Below are positions 36,012 through 47,098 of a stretch of 64,000 nt of DNA, in pieces. The first letter of the stretch is position 1, and each line of letters begins with the position of its first letter. Below the pieces are notes generated by a model. It had not been told where the DNA came from and did no database searches. It saw nothing but the letters and a program-made list of their open reading frames with translations. The position numbers and the translations under genes are program-made. This stretch comes from Magnolia sinica (Eukaryota; Streptophyta; Magnoliopsida; Magnoliales; Magnoliaceae), in the NCBI RefSeq assembly GCF_029962835.1, contig NC_080575.1, forward strand, positions 60,367,493 to 60,431,492, written 5' to 3'.

Positions 36012-37241
36012 TGTAAGGCCTGTATCTTAGTTCGTATTATTCCGTCGACTCCCGCGATTCTTCCCGTCAAATTTCGGCAACCTGCAACTTATAATCGACG
36101 TTTACGCATGACTTTGAGTCGTACCTTATAGATTTGAGTCGGCTTAATCCGAGACTTGTACCATTACGACCGCACCGTCACCACAGTTCCGACGGCGCGT
36201 CTTACACGCCGATCTAATACCCTGGCAGGGAGATGTGGGCCGGCGTTTATTTCGAAGAAATGCCACACGTTTGTAATCCCAAGAGAATCTCTACAACATG
36301 TCCCATCAATCAATCAATCAATCACCTCATGTCAAGAACAAGAGTAACTCATGCTTTCTTTCTCCACAAGTCAAGCAACCACCATAAGTCAACTCTCAAG
36401 TCAAGTACACTATCACCTCACATCCATCACTCACCTCACATCCATCACCCATCTCTCTCTCTCTCTCCTTACAACCCCTTCTCTCTCTCTCTTTCTCAAC
36501 ACAAATCTCAAGCAAAAGAGAGGTCATGTCCAAGCCATTTTCCAGAGAGAAAAGTGCATGTGTGTGGCCCACTTTCCGCCTTAAAATTCTTCATCCTAGC
36601 CAATCAACTTTCATCACCTTCCATCAAAGTGAAGCACAAGGAGATAGGCATTCCATCGGACCAAGAAGATCAAACAGTGGGTGCTTCATAGGCTTAGATT
36701 TTCATGTTTTTATGATGGGCCAAGTGAGGCCTACCGATTGATGGTATGGATCTCACTTTGGATCCTAGGTGTGGCCAATGGCCCACCTTAATCCTCATGA
36801 TCATTCCATGATGGGGCCATTCTCCATGGACCCTATCATGATGTTTATTCTCCTTGCATGAATAAGGTCATCTAGACCTTACATTTCGGTGGAGAGAGGA
36901 TCTCTATCGTTGATTTTGATTGGTGGGCCCACATGTAGTGGGACCCACTTGATGTATATTGTAAATCATAGAAGGGAGGGCCCATAGTGTCGGGGTCCCT
37001 CCATCACTCGGTCTTTCTCTCTCTTTTTCTCTCCCTCTCTCTTTCATTTCTTTTTTTATTGTGTGTGATGATGTGGCCGTGTGGCCCACCCGGATGGACC
37101 CCACCATGAAGCATGTATTTTATTCAAGCCATCTAGTAGGTGGGGCCCACCTTGAAATTGTGTTGTATGCAAACCGTCCAGCATCCCTGGACGCTGGACA
37201 TTGCTATGTCAGTGAAGTGTGCACTAACAGTGTAGTGTGAA

Positions 37242-37326
<85 letters not shown>

Positions 37327-40189
37327 ATTTGATTTGAAACTTAGGGTCCGCTCATGTAGGCCCCACCTCGATGTATAAATGTAATCCACGCCGTCCATCC
37401 TACTTCCCAGATTATTTTAGGCGTTGAACTAAAAAATGAACCCAATCTGATTTTCTGGTGGGCCATAGCATAGAAAATATTAATTTTTACCATTGAAAAT
37501 TGACTAGGACCCACCTTGAGTCAAAACATACTTAATATTGGGCTTGTTTGGTCAGTCTTGAGCCATGAAATGCAATGGCTGGAGTGGATTCACCTAATGC
37601 GGGCCTCACATATGAAAAACCGCAAAAAAATCATATTTTTCAAAAAAATAATAATATATGCAACAGGACGCTGCTGCTGCCAGAGGGCTCGCAGGCAACG
37701 CTTGCTGCACTGGTGACGAACAGACAAGCAGGGACCCACGATCCCAGCCGTGGGCCCCACCATGATGGGTGTTGATCATCAACGCCATGCATTTGTTGGG
37801 TCCCCTCTAGCCAGTGGGCCACCCCAAAAATCAGCTGTATGTGGGACTTAGGTGGCCCACACGACAGGAAACAATGTGATTGAACGTCTGCCATTGGAAC
37901 CCTTTTGTGTTCCAGAAGTTTTGGATCAATATGATATTTGTTTTTACTCTCCATCCGGGTCTGTGTGACCTTGTCAACAGATTGGATGGCAAATAAGCGT
38001 TATAGTGGGCCCTACATGGGACCCGCCAATGATGTATGTGTTTTACTCACACCGTCCACGGTAGTGGACGGTGGAACCCACCATGGTGCATGTGTTCTGT
38101 CCGCACCATCCACACCACTGGACGGTGGGACCCCAATGATGTATGTGTTCTCTCCACACCGTCTATCATTATGGGACCCACCATGATGCATGTGTTGCAT
38201 CCAATCTGTCCAACCATTTTGAAAGCTCATTTTATGGCAGGAGCTAAAGAATGAGACAAATCTAGGATCAACTGGACCACCTAACAAAAAGGCAATGGGA
38301 TTGAGCTTCTGCCATTGAAACTCTTTTGTTGTCACAAAAGTTTGGATCATTAGGAAATTTGTTTTCCTCTTAAATCCAGGTCTGTGCAACCTTATGACCA
38401 GATTGGATAGAAAATAAATGTTATGGTGGGCCTTGAGAATTTTAATGGTGGAAATCATTGTCACTACTATTATTTGGAGTGCGTCTAGTTGATCTTTTGA
38501 TATGATTCATTTGTGTGTGTGTGTGTGTGTGTGTGTGTTACATATTAATGTACTGGTGGCCGTCCTTTGAGACCCACCTTGATATATATAAGGCCCATAT
38601 TGATGTACTTGTGATCATCCGTTGAGGCCCACCTTGACATATATGAGGACCATGTGATACGGCCCATTAGATGTATTTGAGGCCCATGGGTCGAGGCCCA
38701 ATGGGATGTACATAAGGTCCATTATATGTGTGATTCTACCATGGTTATGAATGATGTTTATGGTGGGCTATGCCTTGGGAGCAATGATGGTTTGACGCCC
38801 ACATTGTAAGTATAATGTTGGTTAAATGTCCGCATTGTAACTCTCCCGAGGGCCCATTGACAGGCCCGTACTTGTTATGTGTAGGCCATCTAAGCCCATC
38901 TTTGTTGTGAGAATAGTTCATTACCTTATAACATGCTTAGTGTAATTCCATGCCTCATGTCATACACATCATATGTATGTTTGATATGAGTAGTGACTGA
39001 TCATAGCATATGCCATTGGGTAGATTACTTATGGGACTCATTGATAGGAGTTACCCACAAGAACGCATAGTACGCGCGAGATTGCTGCATGATTATACAG
39101 TGTGACTCATGCATTTCACATATGTGTGACTTGATCATTGTATGCCCTAGCGACATCAGGGTCGTGGCTCCATAAGCACATCATGGATGGCCGTACCGGA
39201 TACCGAAAATACTTGGTTCTAACACTGTGGGCACTTAGGATGTCCTTGGGTGAAAGTCCCAGAACCTTTTTGGTACCAGGAGGTTCTCCAATGTCTAAAC
39301 CAAGTGGATACATGAGCGCAGGAGTGCCGAATACCAGTAGGCCGCGTGTCCCACTGTGTCGTGGTCAATTGGAAGGGGGTGTGGCATTATCCACCCGAAT
39401 GAGGGGGCTATAAGCTAGGCTGAGTTTGACTAGCTCATAAATAAGTCTGCTATCGACAAGCCGGGTAGGTATTGGCAGACTACTGGTCAGGAGGATAGTG
39501 AGGTCTATTATGCTCGCTGGGCTGTGTGGCTAGGGAGGCGGCAGTCAGTGTGGAGTGTACTATACCCTAGTGATATCCTAGAGAGGAACTGTACTGATAT
39601 ATGTACTCGATGAGTACTGGCATACTTGCTTTACATCTCGCATATGACATTTGGCTACATGAGCCTCGCATCGCATGGCTTTGATATGGCTAATAGCATT
39701 CATGCCTTGTATCACATAGCTTTGGTACAGCTGATAGCATTCATGGACTTATCGCATATTTTCGCATTACTCTAATATTGTACACTTGGCGCTTGCCTTG
39801 CGCACACACTTACACCACCCTCTAAGCTTTTGTAAGGTTATGCATGACCGTTGCGTGCAGGTGGCATTAGATCGCAGCAGCGCTGAGACGGGAGGGCACA
39901 TCAGATTATTTTGGAGTTTTTGATCACCCTGTATTTTCCTTTCCGCATTATACTTAAAGTTTTTGATATAGTGGATATGTGATGATATTGTTTTGTGACT
40001 TGGTTATGCTTCTGGTTATGCTCCATTACAATAAAAATTCATTACTGAAAATTCTCCTTGTAGGATCCCAGGATCGAAATCTGGCATGTGAGTGCCGTGA
40101 TCCGAGAATGAGGCACTATGAAGGCTGTCAGCGTCGGATTCGGCAATCGGGAATTTTGTGAGCCCATTTTTCGAGTTTGGGGCGTGACA
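36012..40189 (+). mobile_element. Solo LTR of the long-LTR family, plus strand, 4.2 kb
   Basis: Starts TGTAAGGCCTGTATC and ends GGGGCGTGACA. The 5-bp target duplication TCTAT is exact on both sides (36007-36011, 40190-40194). There are no internal retrotransposon genes, so it is the product of LTR-LTR recombination. It contains CT-rich blocks, a (TA)n run at about 37249-37324, a (GT)n run at 38512-38539, and foldback-module fragments. Near the right end are the family motifs GTGACTCATGCA and CTTACACCACCCTCTAAGC. Confidence 0.93.
37249..37324. repeat. (TA)n microsatellite
   Basis: About 75 bp of TA dinucleotides inside the solo LTR. Confidence 0.95.
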
Positions 40190-40693
40190 TCTATGGTTTG
40201 TTATGACTCAAATTACAATGGACATTGCGATAGCTTTGAATATCTTCTTTTCCTATTTGAGAATGTGGGATTGGTAAATGATGTTGTTCACCATCATCTC
40301 CTGGGCATAGTTGGGTGATGGAATCCCTTACAAATCTTCACAATCCTCATCCATTGAGGCTAGTTCAATGAAAAGTTCAAAGATTTGATCATCTCTTCCT
40401 CCAATTGGATAAGATAGGACTCTGATTCCAATTGTGTCTCTTGAATCAAGCAAGGTAGCGTCTTGACAACTACAAGTGGATCCTTGGCACCCTAGTTCCC
40501 ACCTTTAAATTCACAAGTTTTAATCAACTTTATTCACAATCACTTTCGATTATTTCAGAATTCAGATTTAGATCTTCTTCTGGTTCTACTTCTAGTTCTT
40601 TTCAGAATACGCACAAGTTTAGTCCATGTGGATTCGACCTCGGTCTTACTGAGTTATTACTACATCGCAACCGTACACTTGGGGTTGTGAACA

Positions 40694-41180
40694 TGCTTGG
40701 AATACAAGTACTTCCAACATCCAAGGTCTCGCATGATGGATAACTTATATCCAAAGTGGCCCAACATGATGGATGATCCACATAAAGGTGTGCCCCATGC
40801 GATGGATGGTGGATATCAAAAGTGGGCCCCACATGATGGACAATTCACTTCAAAGGTAGGGCCCACACTATGGACACATCAAATATGGACTCCACGTGAT
40901 GGGTGATGAGTAGGGGACATTAAGGGGCCCCACATAAAGGACAATTAGCATTGATGGTGGGCCCCACTTGATAGATGACCTACATCAAAGTGGACCTCAC
41001 ATAATGCACAGTCCACGTCAAAGATCATCCCCTAATGATGAATGGTCCACATCCATAACAAGCCTTGCATGATGATGGCACACTTTGAAGGTTTAGCTCA
41101 CACAATGGATGGTCCACATCAAAGGTGAGCTAGATATCACGGATGATCCACATCCAACGTACAACATAATGGAAGAATCA
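40694..41180 (+). repeat. Imperfect 40-45 bp repeats of the CATGATGGAT/GTGGGCCC type
   Basis: Phrases such as GTGGGCCCCAC, CATGATGGA and CCACATCAAAG recur at roughly 40-bp spacing. No gene. Confidence 0.6.
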
Positions 41181-41979
41181 AATGTCTTAAAACATGAAGA
41201 TTGTAACCATCCATTCTTTTGTCATTTAGGGCATGGTCCATCTATAGTACAATCCACCTAAACAACCATATGCATCATCGTATTGCCCTTTCCTTGGGTT
41301 AGCTAGCTTTGAAGGTAGGGCAGGGCAACATAGAATAGCTTGGCTCTCTCTGTCAACTCTTTAAGGGGAGTGTAACGAAGTGATTCTCCTTGTTAAATGA
41401 GGGGAAGCCTTTAAGAGATAGGAGTGGAACGGTCTTATTGGTCGCCTTCCTATCCTCATTACTAATAGGAATGAGTACCTTCCTCTTCCCTCTGTTAAGG
41501 CTTAAAGAAGAGAGATCCAATCTACCATTAAACCCCTGAGGGCACCTCGTCACTAGCTACCTAGCTCTCCTGACTAGTAGGAATAACTACCTTCTAGCTT
41601 TCGACTAACAAAGGCAAGGCAACTAGGAAAGGAAAGAGGTATTAACCACAAAGGAGAGTGATTAAAGGCAAGTGTTCTTCAATCGTGACTTGTTGGACTT
41701 ATGACTCGCTTTAGCTGGATGACGAAGCATGGAATCTGGCTACCCTATCTAGTGATATTTCTAGGAAGGATAGACATTATCAGAGTGCTCTTCTCCGAAG
41801 GCAACAAGTAGGAAATTGAGATTAGATCACCAATTAAAGAGTCGTAGAAAGCACCCCCCAACCCGATATGGGAACCAACCACCTTAAAGCCACTGAAGTC
41901 ATTCTACTCAAGCCTCCTTTAAGAGAGTTCCCTCTCTCCACTAGTTTATAGCACTAAGGGAATTCTCAAGATGTGTTCT
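41181..41979. other. Unassigned stretch, organelle-like in composition
   Basis: About 800 bp of balanced composition lacking the GTGGGCCC modules and the AT-rich character of its neighbours. Its texture (CTAGCTACCTAGCTCTCC, GACTAACAAAGGCAAGGC) resembles plant mitochondrial intergenic DNA, so a nuclear insert of mitochondrial DNA is possible. No gene recognised. Confidence 0.3.
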
Positions 41980-43223
41980 TTAGGGCGTGTTTAGATTAGT
42001 AATTCGGACAATAATGTATTGTAGTCTATGGTATTAAAAAAAAGTAAAGAATATCATTATTATCGTAGTGCAAAGGAAAACAACAGTATGCAATACTTGT
42101 CTCGCATCTCTGCTTTCCACATGTAAAGTAATTTGGCTGACTAGATGCACTTGGACGTGATTCCATCAATGTGTTATATCCACACAATCCATCCATTTTG
42201 TAAAATCATTTTAGAGTGTGTCCCCAAAAGTGAGCTTGATCCAACACCTCTATGAACCCATGAAGTTTTCATTGGTAGGCGTTCAATCCCCGTGATAGCT
42301 ATGGTGTAGTCCATGCCTTCTTTGGACCTGCCCCATTTTTTGTCCCATTTCATTAAATGATCATGCAAGAGGGATGGGCGGTGTGGATATAGCACATACA
42401 TCATGATGGGGCCCACAAAAGTATACCACCTCAACACACTTCTGTTAATATGTATCATCAGGTGACTCCAAAGGATTATCATGATTTAATAGAAAGAAAT
42501 ATACAATCAAAGGTAAAGAGTAATTATGTGAGTTTCACGCTATATTACTCCAGTAATCCATCATCCAAACAAGCCCTTATTCATCATTCTTAAAAAAATG
42601 AAGGATTCAATTCAACAATGGGTTTCCTTACAGTTACCCTATTATGATATGAAAGCTTAAATACAGACAATAAGCAAGAATGGCCCTAAATGGATAGGGT
42701 AAATGGTCTGTCTAACTAAAGCCAATATAAGCCAATGTTCTTACTTTTGTAGCTGTCTTCAGCTGTAAGTGCGATGCTATCGAATGACACCTCGGTTGCA
42801 TCTAGAAAATCATATTAAATGATCAATCTTACTGGACATCTGACCTTCTATTTGATGCCATCGTGGGGGTCTTCGATGCTATCGAATGCCATCGAGCATC
42901 AATCAAAAACTATTGTTTTTGGGCTTATGTTTACATAGCAGGTTCGCACCACTTTTATCCTTACTTATCATGTTCCAATTAAGTTCCTAAGGCTAAGGGA
43001 TGATAAATTAGGTATTCCTATTTAGCCTAGATCATCTAGAGGTTCAATGGTTGTTTTGAGTCAAGGGTTAGGGACACCAAGGCACCTCAGTTACCTATTC
43101 TTTGCTCCTTGATGCTCTCGTCCCCTTGTGTGTTCGGTCTTTAGCTTTCAAAGAGTTAACCGACTACATGACACATGGACTCATGTGATTGATAAATAGA
43201 ATGCACAAATCAATGCACTAACA
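41950..43223 (-). repeat. 3' LTR region of the minus-strand copia element (contains the MITE)
   Basis: Read on the minus strand it starts TGTTAGTGCATTGATTTGTGC, closely related to the LTR start of the copia element at 53862, including the following AATCACATGA and GTAGTCGG. It contains palindromes of the TTCGATNNNATCGAA type at about 42778-42790 and 42877-42895. The far end is uncertain; similarity of AAAGAACACATCTTGAG near 41970 to the other copia LTR suggests that it reaches past the MITE. Confidence 0.55.
41983..42576. mobile_element. Tourist-like (PIF/Harbinger) MITE, 594 bp
   Basis: Ends GGGCGTGTTTAGAT and ATCCAAACAAGCCC form a 14-bp inverted repeat with two mismatches, flanked by TTA on both sides (41980-41982, 42577-42579), the standard PIF/Harbinger target duplication. 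Inside (about 42140-42430) is a fragment of the CCGTCCA/GTGGGCC foldback family. No coding capacity. It appears to sit within an old copia LTR. Confidence 0.75.
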
Positions 43224-45947
43224 ACATTTACTACCAACAACCTTGAAATACTTGACACTGGATGGCTTTCCATGCCACAACTCATATGTTGTCTTTTCCA
43301 ACCTTGCTCTTAAATAAACTTTGTTAATACTATAGAAGGTTATGTTAACAACTTCGGCCATAAGGTTTTTTATAAATCTTTACTATTTAAAATTATTGAG
43401 GCCATTTCTTGCAGCACCCTTTTTTCCTTTCAGTAACTCCATTTTGTTGTGGAGTTTTGGGTGCTAATAATTCATGCTGAATTCCAAATTCATCACAAAA
43501 ATTTTGGAATCGGTCATTCTCAAATTCTCCACCGTGATCACGCATGATCCTATCTATCATATATGCTTTCTCATTCTAGAGTCATCTCACAAGTTTCTTA
43601 AATTCATCAAAAGTATCTGATTTTTCCCTTAAGAAAGCGACCCAAGTGAACCTGGAGTAAACATCCACTACAACCAAGAAAGTGTCTTTTTCCACCCTGA
43701 CTCTGGACTCTGGTAGAACCAACAAGGTCCATGTGTAAGATCTCGAGGGGCTTAAAAGTAGCCATAGAGGTTGTCTTTTTGTGAGCAACTTTAATTTCTT
43801 TTCCTTTTTGATAGTCACCACAGACAATTCTGGCCTTCTTCCAATCTTAGGAAGCCCTCTTACCAGATTCTTAGAGCTTAAGCAAGACAAATTTATGTAG
43901 TGTACATGGCCGAGTCTTTGGTGCCAAAGTTCATATTCATTATCTCTCGCCATGTGGCATATAGTTGGAGATATAGATCCTCTACTTCTCTCAATGACAT
44001 AGCAATTATCGTTGGTGCGAAGACCTATCATAACTAGTTTACCTATTGAATAAGAGATCTCGCACATTTCTTTGGAGAACCTCACTGCATGTTCTTTGTC
44101 ATAGATCTGCGATATGCTTAAGAGGTTGTGTTTCAATCCCTACACACAGAGAACATTCCCAATTTTGGGCAATCTTGGCCCAGCAATTGATCATCGCCCA
44201 ATTATCCTAACAGTGCTTCCATCTCCAAAAGTGACTGAACCACCATAAAAATTGGTATAATGGAAGAAGTAGGTCCGATCACCTGTCCTGTGTCTCGAGC
44301 ATCCGCTATCTAAATACCATCTAGCAGTGCTACTAGCTTTGAGAACAGTATGTATTACTAGGCAGTTTATTTCGTCTTTGACGACCCATTTAAAGACAAC
44401 TTTCTTTTGCTAGTATTGGGTTTGTGAGAGTGTGTCTTTCTTGGACTCATCTCTCAAGGACAAGTTTTTCCTTGGAGAATGGATTTTTTAGACGACTGTC
44501 CATTGCCCTGATTTACTTAAGTCATCATTTCCTTTATTATTTTTATTTAACCGAGCAACTTGTATGAATGGTTCTTTTATTTTCCTATCCATTCTAGGAG
44601 GAGAGAGATACCTTCTCCTCTCATTTTTCCTTTTGTGGTGGCCTTCTAGGAGGACTTCTTATAGTCTACAGCATTTTCCCAGTTGGTCTATATTTACCTA
44701 TGATGCTCATAGCTAGGGTGGTTCGGGAGTGTCTAAATTCAAGACATTCAAATTTCAGGTGTCCCATGTCACTGCATGTATCAGACTGGAGATTATTGTG
44801 GTTTTCTAATTGAAGCCCTTGATTCTTTTATAATCATAGGAGGAACACGAGTAGGACTTGTTTTGTTGCTTTCATATCCTAATCATCTCTTATCCCTTGA
44901 ACTTTTACCCATTCCTATAAGTCTTTCTAGTTTTTCCTCACACTAGGTAAACCTGTGACTAATGTTGGCATGAGATTTGAATTTTTCTAACTCTAATTTC
45001 ATACCATAGTTGATTATTCTCATCTTGTTATGTTTTGTTTGTAGGTCTTTATTTATCTTGGTTAAGTCAGCCAAGTCACTATCAAATGAGGCATTTTCCT
45101 GGGCATAGTTGGCATTATCTTTGATATATTCTTGAATCTCATCAGCCAACTGTTCATTTTCGGCCCTGGCTTCTTCAAACTTCATCCTTAATTACTTATT
45201 TTTGGCCTTAGCCTGACCAAGCTTTTTAAAAACTTTTAAGCTTTGGGTGTAAAGTTGGTCATAGGCTTCTTACAGACCGGCATTGTCAACTTCCTCTTCT
45301 TCTTCTTCAGAGGAAGTCCTTTCTTCTATATGTTCATCTTTATTCCCAATGTCCCTCGCTTCAAGGATGACTATGGTGATGGAGGTCATGAGTATTCTCA
45401 AGGAGCCTTGTTCTCCATCACTTTGAGATTCATTTGAATCTAAATTTGAATCCTCGGAGTCATCCCATGTGGCAATCGTTGTCTTCACTTTTGATTTATT
45501 TTTTGTAGGACATTCAGAAGAAAGATGACCATACCCTCTACAATTGTAACTTTAGGAATCTTTTGACCATTTGGGTGATTTACCTATTTAGCATTTTGGG
45601 CCATCCTTCTTCCCATTCTTATAGAAGGTCTTTCCTTGGTTCTTATTAAAGAATTTTTTTGAACATTTTGGTCAGCAAGGCCATTTCTTCATCATCTTCA
45701 TTGTCATCATTGTCACCCTTAGATTCATGTTTTTTCTATGACTCTTTTAGGACAATGTTTTTGGATTTTGTAAGAGTTTTGAAATGTAGTTCATATGTTT
45801 GTAGAGAACCTAACAGTTCTTCTACTTTCATGTTATCTATGTTCCTACATTCCTCTATTGTAGTGACCTTAGAAGAGAATTGTTTCAATAAAGATCTTAA
45901 GATTTCCCTACAAATTCGTGGAACTAGAACTCTTCTCCTAATCCCCA

Positions 45948-47056
45948 TGTAAGACCCATATCTTAAACCGTACCGTTCCGTAGGCTTACACGGTCCTTCC
46001 GGTCGAATTCCGACAACCCTCGACCTGTATCCGACATTTGCGCGCAATCCTAAGCTGAGTCCTGCATATCGAAGTCGGCTTGATCCAAAACTTGTACCCT
46101 AGCGACTGCGCCGTTGCCGCGGTTCCAACGCCGCGACTCACGCACCGATCCAATACCTAGGCCAGGCGATGTGAGCCCACGTTCATTCCGAAGAAACGCC
46201 GCACGTTACGAATTTTGAGAGAATCTCTACAAGCTGTCACATCAAATCAAGTAAAGTACACCACCATACCTCAATGCTACCTCACCCTATCCTAAGTACA
46301 AATGACCACACTCTCTTTTTCCACAAGTCAACTCTCTCTCTCCCTACGCATCCCTCTTTTTCTAAATTTCAAACAAAACCTTACCTCTCCATCCCCTTCC
46401 TTACAACACCCATCCCATATCAATCCATCATTCCTCTCTCCCTCTCATTCTCTAAGCAATTCCCAAATCCCATGAGAGCCTCCAACGTCCAAGCTCTCTC
46501 CCAAAAACTAAGTGTGGCCCACCTTCTCATCTCCCATCTCAACCACTCTTTTTCCATCAACCTCCATTAAAATAGAAGACAAGAAGCATAGGAATCCAAT
46601 GAGCTAAAGAAGAAGGCCGATAGGTGGTGATCTACCGTTGATTTCAAAATTTAGGGCCCGCTTGTAAGTGGGACCCATTTTGATGTATGTGTTGTAATCT
46701 AGAGGGGCCCATAGTGGCGGGGTGCCTCCGCTACACCCGATCTCTCTATCTCTCCTTCCCTCTCTCTTTTCCTTGATCTTGTGGCCCACTCATGATGTAT
46801 GTATTTTATGGCCATGTCGTCCATCTTCAGGCCCATCATGATGGATATGTTCCATCCTGACTGTCCATATGTGAGCCTGGACGAAGGAGAACACAAATAT
46901 CAGGGGACCACGTGTGCGTGGACCCCACTGGATGTAGACCACCGCAATCATCTAAGCTACCCATATGTAGTATGCTGCTGGACTGTTGTCCAGTAGCAGA
47001 AGACGCCTGGATGCTGGCCTGTAAAAAAAAGTATTTCGATTATAATATTAATATTA

Positions 47057-47098
<42 letters not shown>

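Larger units (their letters stand above)
35009..40693 (+). repeat. 3' LTR of the second gypsy element, with a nested solo LTR
   Basis: Starts TGTTGAGTGTCAAATATTAC after a purine tract and ends GGGGTTGTGAACA after ACCTCGGTCTTACTGAG, a style typical of Athila/Tat-type gypsy LTRs. Without the solo LTR at 36012-40189 it is about 1.5 kb. A CTATAAATAG box at 35721-35730 may mark its promoter. The 5' LTR and coding region are not in the window. The family assignment is by style only. Confidence 0.65.

Noticed and set aside
36233-36741. Overlapping open frames in CT-rich DNA
   Set aside because: Low-complexity LTR sequence; the equivalent region in the other copies of the family does not conserve the frames.
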